DNA of 11,883 nucleotides from Helicobacteraceae bacterium (GCA_015488075.1 WFOM01000165.1:1-11883), one strand, 5' to 3'. Numbered from the stretch's first letter, positions 1-7,442 are shown. Translations and numbers: made by a program. Notes: generated by a model from the letters alone, not told the origin.

Positions 1-1962
1 GCATTTAGAATAACATATAATTTAACAAACGACGGTAATAACGACCTGGTTAAAATAGAAAAAACAAACACCGGCAAATATAAAATTCTGAATTTTCCAC
101 AATTAGTTCAAAATATAGGAAGCTGTAAAAGACCTGTTAGAAATCCGAGTAATCCAAGTCAAACTACCACTAATGTTTCTGTTGCATGTGGAAATGCAGG
201 AAATGCTGGTATAACCAAAGATAATTTGGATATATGTATGGAGTGTGTATTTGGATATAAAACAAAAGTTGTTTGCTCAAGGGATAATTTTTCCATTAGA
301 CCGGAAGCATTTAAAATAAGTTTTGAAGACCAAAACCAAACAGACAAAAATTCAACATCAGGTATAACATCAAACTATAGTGGTGTTGTTGGAGCAACTG
401 CTCCAAGGTTGAATTTGTCTGCAGGTTATGATTACAAACTAAATATAACTGCCGTAGCTCATGACAGCAATAATCCTTCTGTAGGATATACGAGAAGTTT
501 TGATTCTTCATACACTTTAGATACTGCAATGTATCAATGGGAAACAAATAGCAGTTTAAATTGCAATGATACAAATGATAAAATTTTAACAATCACATTT
601 GGAGACGGACGATATAGCGGTGAAACAACTATAAATCAAGTTGGTAAATATACATTGAAGCTTGAAGATACAACTTGGACGGATGTAGATCACAATACTA
701 CATATATGAGTCATCATACGGGCTCGTTTTTCAAAAGCGGAAGTGATTGTGTAGAAAACAGTTCTGGCACTGTTTTGGCAACTGCTCTTGGGTTGAACGG
801 ATGTAATATTTCATCAAATCATTTAAATCCGGAAAATAATTATCAATATAATGATATTCCTGTAGAATTCAGACCTTACAAATTTTTGGTTTCAGGTATA
901 ACTACATCTGTAGGAAAAAATTTTACAAGCACTTCATCATTGTCACCTCTTTTTGTGTATAACAATGATGTAACCAAAGACAATAACATGTCCTTACATT
1001 TTAAGGGCACTATAGAAGCAAAAGGGTATAATGATACATCTTTAACCAATTTTACAGATGGATGTTATGCAAAACCTGTAAAAATCACTTTGAAAAAAAG
1101 TAATACAACACACCAAGATGTAGATGGAAATCCTCTAAAACTAAAAGCCAGAGTTATAGCATATGACCAAAACTCTACAGCATTGGCTAATAAAGTTGAT
1201 GTAATTGACGGTGGAGGAACAAGCGATATAGTTTTAAATTTGCCTACAAGTTATTTTGTTAAACAGTTAAACGGCAGAATTGATTCTTATTTGAAAGTAA
1301 ATTATGATAGAAATATTACAAAAGCCGCAGAGCCTAAAAAAGTTAGATTTTTAACTTATAAAGTTGATTGCCAGAATGAAAATGAATGTAGTTCAAATGC
1401 TGATTTGGGAACAAAAAAACCAAAAGGAGAAAAAAAATATACAAATTTTGATGTTTGGTTCTTATATGCCAAAAGCTATGCACCAAGAACCGTTATAAAC
1501 GGAAAGGAAGGTGATGTTCCTATAGAGTATGATGTATACTGCACAACCAATTGTTCTGCCATCGGATTTCTTCAGGCAACAGTAGATTCGAGATGGTGGA
1601 AAAACACACAGCACAATTCAAACTACGGTAAAGCTGACTCAAAAGGCTCCATAGTTCAAAGAAACGGTGCAAATGCTGTGAGAGTTGTTCCGGGGTATGG
1701 ACCGACAGGTGTGGTAAATGACAATGTAAGACTTCATTATTATGGTTCGTCTTACCCTTACAAAACAACTATGCAGATGTTTGGAGATGACTGGTTGATT
1801 TATAATAAATACAGTTCTACCGATGTTGGTGGAAATGTTATAAACTATAATGAGTTTGAAGTTCAGTTTAACAACAACAGTGCAGGATGGGTTGGAAGCG
1901 GTGAAAGCAACAACACAACCCAGCAAGATACAAGTCAGGTTAAAAGAGTATTGTCATGGTAG
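1..1962 (+). CDS. Large exported pilus-associated protein, MshQ/DUF6701-like (5' end missing)
   Basis: The frame is open from base 1, so the gene begins upstream; 653 codons are visible to the TAG at 1960-1962. The protein is rich in Asn, Thr, Ser and Tyr, looks beta-rich, and has many scattered Cys (for example the pair in DCQNENEC and the pair in YCTTNC), as expected of a disulfide-bonded exported protein. Two similar motifs, FSIRPEAFKI (coded at 289-318) and VEFRPYKFLVSG (862-897), suggest repeated domains. R-P-x-x-F motifs, a C-terminal Trp-rich part and a position next to pilin-like genes recall MshQ/DUF6701 proteins of MSHA pilus operons; this is recollection, not a search. There are eight extended N-glycosylation sequons D/E-X-N-X-S/T, at visible residues 112, 117, 183, 232, 329, 391, 438 and 637. 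The 3' end overlaps the next gene by 7 bases. It is probably surface exposed, as a pilus-tip protein or adhesin, but its function is not established. Confidence 0.72.
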   Translation, partial: AFRITYNLTNDGNNDLVKIEKTNTGKYKILNFPQLVQNIGSCKRPVRNPSNPSQTTTNVSVACGNAGNAGITKDNLDICMECVFGYKTKVVCSRDNFSIRPEAFKISFEDQNQTDKNSTSGITSNYSGVVGATAPRLNLSAGYDYKLNITAVAHDSNNPSVGYTRSFDSSYTLDTAMYQWETNSSLNCNDTNDKILTITFGDGRYSGETTINQVGKYTLKLEDTTWTDVDHNTTYMSHHTGSFFKSGSDCVENSSGTVLATALGLNGCNISSNHLNPENNYQYNDIPVEFRPYKFLVSGITTSVGKNFTSTSSLSPLFVYNNDVTKDNNMSLHFKGTIEAKGYNDTSLTNFTDGCYAKPVKITLKKSNTTHQDVDGNPLKLKARVIAYDQNSTALANKVDVIDGGGTSDIVLNLPTSYFVKQLNGRIDSYLKVNYDRNITKAAEPKKVRFLTYKVDCQNENECSSNADLGTKKPKGEKKYTNFDVWFLYAKSYAPRTVINGKEGDVPIEYDVYCTTNCSAIGFLQATVDSRWWKNTQHNSNYGKADSKGSIVQRNGANAVRVVPGYGPTGVVNDNVRLHYYGSSYPYKTTMQMFGDDWLIYNKYSSTDVGGNVINYNEFEVQFNNNSAGWVGSGESNNTTQQDTSQVKRVLSW

Positions 1963-2333
1963 TAAAAAGATTAGCATTTTCTATGATAGAGTTGATATTT
2001 GCCATAGTTATAGTTGCCGTGGCAGTTATCTCTCTTCCTATATTGGCCGCAACATCAACAGATACGACAGTTTCAAGTGAAGAGGTTGAAGAAGCACTTT
2101 TTAAAGCTTCTGTTTATGCCATACAAACCACAGACAAAGCTTTTGGAAGTGTGACTACAACATCAATGATATCCGCACAGACACAGTCAAGCGGTTTGTC
2201 AGGGTATAAGTTTAACCAAAAATACAAAGTTGATGTAACACAAAACGGAGATATAAAAGAGGTAAATATCACCATATATGATACAAACAACAACGAACTT
2301 GTAAAGTTGTATACTTACAAATTTAACATATAG
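1956..2333 (+). CDS. Type IV pilin-like protein (minor pilin, PilV/MshD-like)
   Basis: A 125-aa protein with a class III (prepilin) signal: basic MVVKR, a short leader to residue 7, then FSMIEL and a hydrophobic helix to about residue 32. Glu12 is the +5 Glu of the mature protein if cleavage is before Phe8. The -1 residue is Ala instead of the usual Gly, so processing by prepilin peptidase may be weaker or the site atypical. The remainder is a small Thr/Ser-rich globular domain with no Cys. One extended sequon, EVNIT, lies at Asn104. The ATG overlaps the end of the upstream gene by 7 bases, which suggests translational coupling, with AAAGAG a short distance upstream. It is likely a minor pilin or pseudopilin assembled at the inner membrane. 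Subfamily assignment rests on size and operon order only. Confidence 0.82.
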   Translation: MVVKRLAFSMIELIFAIVIVAVAVISLPILAATSTDTTVSSEEVEEALFKASVYAIQTTDKAFGSVTTTSMISAQTQSSGLSGYKFNQKYKVDVTQNGDIKEVNITIYDTNNNELVKLYTYKFNI

Positions 2334-2338
2334 GCCTT

Positions 2339-3244
2339 ATGATGAAGAAAAGACTTGGTTTTACACTTCTTGAGATGGTATTTGTTATAGTTATACTTGG
2401 CATTATCTCAAAATATATAGTGGAGTTTTTGGCAAAGTCATATGAAAACTTTGTTCTTCAGGAAGTTCAAACCAGACTTTCGCAAACTAGTGCAAGTGCA
2501 GTAGAGTTTATAGCAAAGCAATTGGAATACCGCATAAGAGCATCTGTTATAGTAAGAGATACTACAACCGGAAACTATCTTTCTTTGGAAGGGCAGTCTA
2601 ATCTTAACGGATATGATGTTTTGGAATGGGTAGGTTATGATATAGACAGTTTCAGAGGTTTGTCTGGACCGTTATGGAGCGGGATACTTGATAAACAGTA
2701 TTCAAAATCAAGTGGATCTTTTCCTTCTGATGTGTTGACACCTGGAACAAACACATCAAGTGTTTCAGGATATATTAACAAATTATCAGACAACAATGCA
2801 ACCATAAATAATGCGGCGTTTTATGCTCTTGGTTCTGATTCAAATGTATCAGATTTTGGATGGGACGGAAATATAACTACACAAAGACTGGCACTGCATC
2901 CTATAAAAGCATCTTTGGCAGGTTCAAACAGGTTTGACAGTTCAAATGCCGAGGATTTTAAATATTTTAACTCGGTTGTAAGCGATCCAAGATACAAACT
3001 TACATGGAGTGCTCATGCCATCGTATATGATCCGGTAAACAACCAACTGTGGTATCATTATGATTACAGACCATGGTTTGGAGAAAAATACAACGATCCA
3101 AATACAAAAAAGATTTTGCTTATGGATCATGTATCAACATTTAAAAAGTCGCAGAGTTTTAATGTTATAAAGATAATAGTATGCACAAAAGATGAACTAA
3201 CGGGAGATAACTATTCGGTATGCAAAGAAAAAACTATAATATAA
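2339..3244 (+). CDS. Type IV pilin-like protein (minor pilin, PilW/MshO/PulJ-like)
   Basis: A 301-aa protein with a textbook prepilin N-terminus: MMKKRLG then FTLLEMVFVIVIL. Cleavage is expected between Gly7 and Phe8, with the +5 Glu at residue 12. The hydrophobic helix runs to about residue 31, followed by a heptad-like amphipathic helix (about 35-70) and a large globular domain, the size expected for PilW/GspJ-type minor pilins. Cys282 and Cys295 near the C-terminus could form the disulfide loop common in pilins. Extended N-glycosylation sequons lie at Asn153, Asn169 and Asn178. Two consecutive ATGs (2339 and 2342) could both serve, and no strong ribosome binding site is visible. The gene starts 5 bases after the previous stop, and its 3' end overlaps the next gene by 25 bases. 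Confidence 0.85.
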   Translation: MMKKRLGFTLLEMVFVIVILGIISKYIVEFLAKSYENFVLQEVQTRLSQTSASAVEFIAKQLEYRIRASVIVRDTTTGNYLSLEGQSNLNGYDVLEWVGYDIDSFRGLSGPLWSGILDKQYSKSSGSFPSDVLTPGTNTSSVSGYINKLSDNNATINNAAFYALGSDSNVSDFGWDGNITTQRLALHPIKASLAGSNRFDSSNAEDFKYFNSVVSDPRYKLTWSAHAIVYDPVNNQLWYHYDYRPWFGEKYNDPNTKKILLMDHVSTFKKSQSFNVIKIIVCTKDELTGDNYSVCKEKTII

Positions 3245-3729
3245 AAAGAAAAAGCGGATTTGCCATGATGACGGCGCTTATAGTTATAGTGGTGCTAGTT
3301 ACCGTTATGGCCCTATCGATCCAGCTTTCTTCCAAAAATGCACGCAGAGTTGTAAATACATACCTTTATGAGCAGGCAAAGCTGCTTGCAAGAAATGCGG
3401 CTGAATATACTGTATATCTTATAGACAAAAATGCTACTGTAAATTGCCCCTCTTTTCCCCAGTCATATTACAATTTTATGGAAAACGGAGGGCTTTATAA
3501 TATAACTGTAAATACCTCTTATGCCTATGCCGTTACACCGGATGTAAACACAAGCAACTGCACTGTCGCAAACACCTATGTAACACTTACTGCTCCTACA
3601 AATTCAGACCAGAACTATGCACTTGTTAAAATAGATGTAACCGTAAATGTCAACAACACCTCTGCTAACAGTGAACCGATAACCGTAAAAAAAACTTATA
3701 TAGAAAATATAACCAATTATATAAAATAG
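3220..3729 (+). CDS. PilX/MshP-like minor pilus protein
   Basis: A 169-aa protein with a basic start, KRKSG, and then FAMMTALIVIVVLVTVMAL, a membrane helix with a pilin-type G-F junction at residues 13-14. The +5 position is Thr18, not Glu. This fits PilX/GspK-like tip components, which usually lack that Glu, better than a major pilin. Residues 35-65 look like the continuing amphipathic helix. Cys76 and Cys114 may pair. Extended sequons DKNAT (Asn71) and DVNTS (Asn110) are present. The ATG at 3220 lies inside the upstream gene (25-base overlap) with GGGAG at 3202-3206, rather far for a ribosome binding site, so the exact start is less certain. It is the last gene of the pilin-like operon; the next gene is ffh after a 55-base gap. 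No convincing terminator was seen. Confidence 0.78.
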   Translation: MQRKNYNIKRKSGFAMMTALIVIVVLVTVMALSIQLSSKNARRVVNTYLYEQAKLLARNAAEYTVYLIDKNATVNCPSFPQSYYNFMENGGLYNITVNTSYAYAVTPDVNTSNCTVANTYVTLTAPTNSDQNYALVKIDVTVNVNNTSANSEPITVKKTYIENITNYIK

Positions 3730-3747
3730 CAATTTGCAAACTTATAT

Positions 3748-3753
3748 TATACT
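3748..3753 (+). promoter_or_regulatory. Possible -10 element upstream of ffh
   Basis: TATACT lies in the AT-rich run between the PilX-like gene and ffh, about 30 bases before the GTG start. No recognisable -35 box sits 16-18 bases upstream. Epsilonproteobacterial sigma-70 promoters are known to rely little on a -35 box, so the site is plausible but unproven. Confidence 0.4.
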
Positions 3754-3772
3754 TCCATCATAAAAAACTCTT

Positions 3773-3777
3773 AGGAG
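3773..3777 (+). promoter_or_regulatory. Ribosome binding site that fixes the GTG start of ffh
   Basis: AGGAG lies 7 bases before the GTG at 3785-3787. No ATG in this frame gives a complete Ffh N-terminus, so this site supports the non-ATG start. Confidence 0.75.
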
Positions 3778-3784
3778 ACTCCCA

Positions 3785-5143
3785 GTGTTTGATGTTTTGA
3801 CAGACAGTTTTACAAATGCCATAAAAAAGATACGATTTAAAGATGACCAAAAAGCACTTTCAAAGGCTTTGGGAGAGCTGAAAAAATCTTTGCTAAAAGC
3901 TGATGTTCACCACAAAGTTGTCCGTGAGCTTATAAAAGAGGTTGAGATAGAGACAAAAAAAGCAGGCATCGGAAAAGAGCAGTTTTTGGATGCACTGAGA
4001 AAAACACTCTATAAACTTTTAGATGCCAAAGGGAACAAAGGTTTTGTATTTGCATCCAAACCTCCTACCGTTATACTTATGACTGGACTTCAGGGTAGCG
4101 GTAAAACAACTACAACCGCTAAACTTGCAACATACCTAAAAGAGCAAAAAAAGAAAAAAGTTTTGATGGTTGCAGCCGATTTGCAAAGGTTGGCAGCTAT
4201 AGAGCAGTTAAGACAGCTTTCAAATCAGATAGAAGTTGATTTGTTTGAAGATGAAAATACCAAAAATCCGGTAGATGTTGTTCGCTCAGCTTTAAAACTG
4301 GCAGACGAAAAACTATATGATGTGGTTTTGATAGATACAGCAGGGCGACTAGCAATTGATGAAGAGCTTATGGATGAACTAAAAGCTGTAAAGGATGTCG
4401 CAAATCCTGATGAGATTTTTTATGTGGCAGACTCACTTACCGGTCAGGATGCGGTAAGAACAGCTACAACTTTTAAAGAGAAGATAGGTATAGACGGAGT
4501 AATACTTTCAAAATATGACGGTGATTCAAAAGGCGGTGTGGCCTTGGGTATAGCCTATCTAGTCGGAGTTCCTTTGAGATTTATAGGCTTTGGTGAAAAA
4601 CCTCAGGATTTGGAGGTGTTTTTACCCGAAAGGATTGTAAACCGTCTTATGGGGCTTGGGGATATAGAAGGACTTGCAGAGAAAGCCTCGAATGTTATAG
4701 ACGAGAAAAAAGCAAAAGAGTTAAATAAAAAGATAAAAAAAGGAAAGTTCAACTTCAACGATTTTTTGGAACAGATGGAAGCGATGAGAAAGATGGGAAA
4801 TATGAAGTCGCTTCTTAGCATGATACCGGGTATGGGAAATATGGCAAAAGCTCTAAAAGATGTTGACCTTGAAAACTCAAAAGAGCTAAAACATCTAAGA
4901 GCGATCATAAACTCGATGACACCAAAAGAAAGAGAAGATCCGGATCTTTTAAACAATTCCAGAAAAGCCCGTATAGCAAAAGGCGCAGGACTTGATGTCA
5001 TAGAAGTAAACAGAATGATAAAACAGTTTAAAAATGCTGCTAAAATGGCTAAAAAATTCTCAGGCAAAGGCGGTATGAAAGACCTTCAGGCTATGATGAG
5101 CAAGATGGGAGGCGGAGGAATGCCGCCTGGGCTTATGAGATAA
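3785..5143 (+). CDS. ffh: Signal recognition particle protein Ffh (SRP54 GTPase)
   Basis: A 452-aa protein with the full Ffh layout. The helical N domain covers roughly residues 1-88. The G domain contains the P-loop GLQGSGKTTT at 101-110, the DLQRLAAIEQL insertion-box region near 132-142, DTAGRL at 184-189, and LSKYDGDSKGG at 241-251. The Met-rich M domain runs from about residue 325 and includes NSRKARIAKGAG at 391-402, the SRP-RNA-binding segment, with a Met/Gly-rich tail. Ffh binds 4.5S RNA and signal sequences of nascent membrane proteins and docks with FtsY at the inner membrane. The start is GTG with a strong AGGAG. Length is normal for the family. It lies between the pilin-like genes and the rpsP operon; the rpsP promoter begins two bases after its stop. 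The small SRP RNA gene itself was not found here. Confidence 0.98.
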   Translation: MFDVLTDSFTNAIKKIRFKDDQKALSKALGELKKSLLKADVHHKVVRELIKEVEIETKKAGIGKEQFLDALRKTLYKLLDAKGNKGFVFASKPPTVILMTGLQGSGKTTTTAKLATYLKEQKKKKVLMVAADLQRLAAIEQLRQLSNQIEVDLFEDENTKNPVDVVRSALKLADEKLYDVVLIDTAGRLAIDEELMDELKAVKDVANPDEIFYVADSLTGQDAVRTATTFKEKIGIDGVILSKYDGDSKGGVALGIAYLVGVPLRFIGFGEKPQDLEVFLPERIVNRLMGLGDIEGLAEKASNVIDEKKAKELNKKIKKGKFNFNDFLEQMEAMRKMGNMKSLLSMIPGMGNMAKALKDVDLENSKELKHLRAIINSMTPKEREDPDLLNNSRKARIAKGAGLDVIEVNRMIKQFKNAAKMAKKFSGKGGMKDLQAMMSKMGGGGMPPGLMR

Positions 5144-5144
5144 T

Positions 5145-5173
5145 TTGACAAAAAAGATAAAACCGGATATAAT
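5145..5173 (+). promoter_or_regulatory. Consensus sigma-70 promoter of the rpsP-rplS operon
   Basis: TTGACA (5145-5150) and TATAAT (5168-5173) are both exact consensus boxes separated by the optimal 17 bases. Transcription should start near 5180. The promoter begins immediately after the ffh stop codon and drives the ribosomal-protein operon at high level, independently of ffh. A perfect -35 is notable in a lineage whose promoters often lack one. Confidence 0.88.
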
Positions 5174-5179
5174 TTCGAA

Positions 5180-5327
5180 AATTTTTTGACTCTTGGAATA
5201 ATACCTCTGTGACCAGGAGTGACACTCGCGACAGGGCGATAAGAGGCACACTTCATAAATGCTTATTTATTTAGTCTGCTTATTATCCCCTTTTGCACAT
5301 TAAAATTTAACTTAAGGAAAAACAAAG
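5180..5327 (+). promoter_or_regulatory. Long, possibly structured 5' leader of the rpsP operon
   Basis: About 148 bases separate the predicted transcription start from the rpsP ATG and contain no plausible ORF. A possible 5-bp stem, CCTCT (5204-5208) with AGAGG (5242-5246), encloses a GC-richer segment. That segment holds two overlapping, mutually exclusive short hairpins: GAGTG/CACTC at 5217-5227, whose 1-base loop would have to open, and TCGC/GCGA at 5226-5239. Three GYGAC repeats start at 5209, 5219 and 5228. Downstream are the AT palindrome ATAAAT-GCTT-ATTTAT (5255-5270) and a direct repeat TGCTTATT (5260-5267 and 5277-5284). The ribosome binding site AAGGA is at 5314-5318. It may be an autoregulatory leader bound by an operon product, but I recognise no named RNA family. 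Confidence 0.45.
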
Positions 5328-5549
5328 ATGACAGTTGTTAGACTTACAAGAATGGGTAGAAAGAAAAGACCTTTTTACAGAATTGTTGTTACAGACAGTA
5401 GAAAGAGAAGAGACGGCGGTTGGATAGAAAAACTTGGTTGGTATAATCCTCTTACAAAAGAGATAAAGTTTGATGAAGAAAGACTTGACTACTGGATGGG
5501 TGTTGGTGCCAAACTCAGTGACAGAGTTAAAAAGATAACCGGAAAATAA
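5328..5549 (+). CDS. rpsP: 30S ribosomal protein S16
   Basis: A 73-aa protein, near the short end of the normal size. It shows the S16 signature: residues 1-25 with [17 protein letters not shown] and TDSR, followed by [15 protein letters not shown] around residues 27-41. S16 is an early assembly protein of the 30S body that contacts 16S rRNA. It is the first gene of the operon, behind a consensus promoter and a 148-base leader, with AAGGA placed 9 bases before the ATG. The khpA gene starts one base after its TAA, so translation is probably coupled. Confidence 0.98.
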   Translation: MTVVRLTRMGRKKRPFYRIVVTDSRKRRDGGWIEKLGWYNPLTKEIKFDEERLDYWMGVGAKLSDRVKKITGK

Positions 5550-5550
5550 A

Positions 5551-5790
5551 ATGATAACCGAATTTGTCGCACACTATGCAAGACTTGTTGCAACTTATCC
5601 TGAAAAAGTTGATGTAAAGATGGAAGTAGAAGGTGATGAGGCAAGCATCACTTTGTATGCCCATCAGGATGATATAGGAAAGCTTATAGGAAAACAGGGA
5701 AAGATGATAGGTGCGATAAAAACAGTTATATCAGGTTGTAAAGCAAAAGACAAGCTAAGCTACAAAATCAATGTCGAGCCAGTTGAATAA
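5551..5790 (+). CDS. khpA: KH-domain RNA-binding protein KhpA
   Basis: A 79-aa protein that is essentially one KH domain. The RNA-gripping GXXG loop is GKQG at residues 47-50, within IGKLIGKQGKMIGAIK. This size and the position between rpsP and rimM are those of KhpA/YlqC. In Gram-positive bacteria KhpA pairs with KhpB (Jag/EloR) to bind many transcripts and affect cell elongation; in epsilonproteobacteria its role is less clear. It starts one base after the rpsP stop, and its last 20 bases overlap rimM. Its presence in a ribosomal operon suggests a link to translation or ribosome assembly. Confidence 0.93.
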   Translation: MITEFVAHYARLVATYPEKVDVKMEVEGDEASITLYAHQDDIGKLIGKQGKMIGAIKTVISGCKAKDKLSYKINVEPVE

Positions 5791-6310
5791 CGATTATATA
5801 CAAGTTGCTACTATAGGTAAGACAGTCGGATTAAAAGGTGAACTAAAGCTTCATCTACAAACCGACTTTCCAGAACAGTTTAAAACAGGCAAAACCTTCA
5901 AAACCAAAACATCACAACTTACTATAGATAGTTTTAATAAAAAAAGACTTCTGGTAAAATTTAAAGGGTATGATACTCCAGAAATTGCCAAAAAGCTAAC
6001 AAACCAAAAACTTTATACAACTGTGGAACAAACCAAAAAAGACTGCACTCTTAAAGAAGGTGAGTTTTTTTGGTTTGATATACAAGGATGTGAAATCATA
6101 GAAGATGGTATAAAGCTTGGAAAAGTTGTAGATATAGACAGAATTTTAGATACGGACTATCTGAAGATACAAACAGATGTGAATTTGACAGAAAAAAAAC
6201 TGCCTAAAAGTTTTTTACTACCGTATAATGACAGATATATAGTTGAAGTAGATATAAACAACAAAACCATAAAAACAAAGCAGGCTTACAATATACTGCA
6301 GGCATCATGA
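5771..6310 (+). CDS. rimM: Ribosome maturation factor RimM
   Basis: A 179-aa protein of normal RimM length. The N-terminal beta-barrel domain includes [18 protein letters not shown] (residues 12-29) and the following TDFPEQF. The C-terminal PRC-barrel domain begins near [12 protein letters not shown] (98-109) and includes LGKVVDI and the late [12 protein letters not shown]. RimM binds the 30S head, with protein S19, and assists 16S rRNA folding and processing. The ATG at 5771 lies inside khpA, a 20-base overlap. A TTG four codons later is an alternative start. The end overlaps trmD by the ATGA arrangement. It contains DVNLT at Asn138, the only D/E-X-N-X-S/T match among the predicted cytoplasmic proteins here, presumably by chance. 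Confidence 0.95.
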   Translation: MSSQLNNDYIQVATIGKTVGLKGELKLHLQTDFPEQFKTGKTFKTKTSQLTIDSFNKKRLLVKFKGYDTPEIAKKLTNQKLYTTVEQTKKDCTLKEGEFFWFDIQGCEIIEDGIKLGKVVDIDRILDTDYLKIQTDVNLTEKKLPKSFLLPYNDRYIVEVDINNKTIKTKQAYNILQAS

Positions 6311-7005
6311 AGTTCAGTTTTGTTACAATCTTCCCAAATCTAATAAAACCTTACTTTGAAGACTCTATACTTAAAAGAGCTGTAGATAACGGCTTTGTTG
6401 AGATAGATTTTTACAATCCGAGAGACTACTCAAAAAACAAACATAAAAAAGTTGACGACACACCGTTTGGAGGTGGTGCCGGTATGGTTATGACTCCACA
6501 GCCGTTGTTTGACTGTCTGAGTGATATAAAAAGTAAAAATGAAGATTTGCACTTTGTTTTTTTAACACCTGTTGCAAAGCAGTTTAACCAAAAAGATGCC
6601 AAAAGGTTATCCAAGAAAAAACATATAGTTTTTGTAAGTGGAAGATATGAAGGTATAGATGAAAGAGTTGTAGAAGAGTTTGCGGATGAGGTTTTTAGTA
6701 TAGGCGATTTCGTATTAACAGGCGGAGAACTGGCAAGTATGGTTTTGGCTGACAGTATAAGTAGGTGTGTGAAGGGTGTTTTGGGAAATGCCACTTCTTT
6801 GGATGAAGAGAGCTTTGAAGAAGGGCTACTAGAGTCTCCAACCTTCACAAAACCTCAAGTTTTTAATAATTTAAGTGTTATTTCAGAATTTTTAAAGGGA
6901 AATCATAGTAAAATTCGCTCACTAAAATTTGCTCTATCTAAAGCCAAGACAAAATACTTTAGACCAAAGATGTATATAGAAGCAATCTTTAAGGATATAA
7001 AATGA
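6307..7005 (+). CDS. trmD: tRNA (guanine-37-N1)-methyltransferase TrmD
   Basis: A 232-aa SPOUT-class methyltransferase. It uses S-adenosylmethionine to make m1G37 next to the anticodon, which prevents +1 frameshifting. Visible family motifs are [17 protein letters not shown] (6-22), [13 protein letters not shown] (50-62), and the knotted SAM site [10 protein letters not shown] (111-120) with [13 protein letters not shown] (131-143). The later segment [19 protein letters not shown] (168-186) corresponds to the usual SF-x-x-GLL-x-x-P-x-x-T-[RK]-P region; it has SPTF where many homologues have a His/Gln-Tyr pair. ATG overlaps the rimM TGA by 4 bases, and its own TGA overlaps the rplS ATG the same way. 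The C-terminus is compact, slightly shorter than the enterobacterial protein. Confidence 0.97.
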   Translation: MKFSFVTIFPNLIKPYFEDSILKRAVDNGFVEIDFYNPRDYSKNKHKKVDDTPFGGGAGMVMTPQPLFDCLSDIKSKNEDLHFVFLTPVAKQFNQKDAKRLSKKKHIVFVSGRYEGIDERVVEEFADEVFSIGDFVLTGGELASMVLADSISRCVKGVLGNATSLDEESFEEGLLESPTFTKPQVFNNLSVISEFLKGNHSKIRSLKFALSKAKTKYFRPKMYIEAIFKDIK

Positions 7006-7358
7006 GAAACAGATTCATAGAAAACTTCGAAAAAGCTCAGGTTGAAGGTAAAAAGATACCTGATTTTAAAGCCGGTGATACTGTAAGACTTGCAGTTGAG
7101 ATAAAAGAAGGCGATAAAAAAAGAATCCAAAACTATGAGGGTGTGTGTATAGCAAAAAGAGGACAGGGAACTGCCCAGACTATAACTGTTAGAAAAATAG
7201 GTGCTAACGGTGTAGGTATAGAGAGAATTTTCCCAATATACTCTGACTCTCTTAAAGAGATAACAGTTGTAAGAAGAGGTAGAGTAAGAAGAGCAAAACT
7301 ATACTACCTAAGAGGACTTGCAGGTAAAAAAGCAAGAATCAAAGAGCTTAGAAAGTAG
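7002..7358 (+). CDS. rplS: 50S ribosomal protein L19
   Basis: A 118-aa protein of normal L19 length. Signature segments are [23 protein letters not shown] split across residues 19-41, [11 protein letters not shown] (44-54), [13 protein letters not shown] (72-84, where most homologues have SP for SD) and [21 protein letters not shown] (95-115). L19 sits at the 30S-50S interface, next to bridge elements. It is the last gene of the operon and is coupled to trmD through an ATGA overlap. It is highly basic, as expected. Confidence 0.98.
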   Translation: MRNRFIENFEKAQVEGKKIPDFKAGDTVRLAVEIKEGDKKRIQNYEGVCIAKRGQGTAQTITVRKIGANGVGIERIFPIYSDSLKEITVVRRGRVRRAKLYYLRGLAGKKARIKELRK

Positions 7359-7362
7359 CTCT
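7343..7362 (+). terminator. Weak hairpin over the rplS stop codon, possible terminator
   Basis: AGAGCT (7343-7348) and AGCTCT (7357-7362) form a perfect 6-bp stem with an 8-base loop that contains the first base of the stop codon. A pyrimidine-rich stretch follows, with a 7-T run at 7382-7388. The T run starts about 19 bases after the stem, too far for a standard intrinsic terminator. It could instead be a 3' RNA stabiliser. Confidence 0.25.
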
Positions 7363-7442
7363 GCCTTTCCTCCTCCTTTCATTTTTTTCTCACAAAACAA
7401 TCAAAATTTCTTAAACTAATCTTATATTAATAAACTAAATAG

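Noticed and set aside
226..228. ATG at 226 as the start of the first gene
   Set aside because: The same frame is open back to base 1 with protein of the same composition, so the true start lies outside the window.
1850..2080. Forward reading frame straddling the large protein and the first pilin gene
   Set aside because: It overlaps both in another frame and lacks a ribosome binding site, whereas the pilin N-terminus in the other frame is unmistakable.
4603..5067. Long reverse-strand reading frame inside ffh
   Set aside because: It is the shadow of the Met/Lys-rich M domain of Ffh; it has no ribosome binding site and no recognisable family, and ffh is certain.
5255..5270. ATAAAT-GCTT-ATTTAT as an intrinsic terminator
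   Set aside because: The stem is all A/T and no T run follows directly; it lies inside the leader of an operon that must be transcribed onward.
5144..5327. SRP (4.5S) RNA gene next to ffh, or a known riboswitch
   Set aside because: The conserved GGAA-tetraloop helix of SRP RNA is absent, and no conserved core of a riboswitch class I know could be matched.
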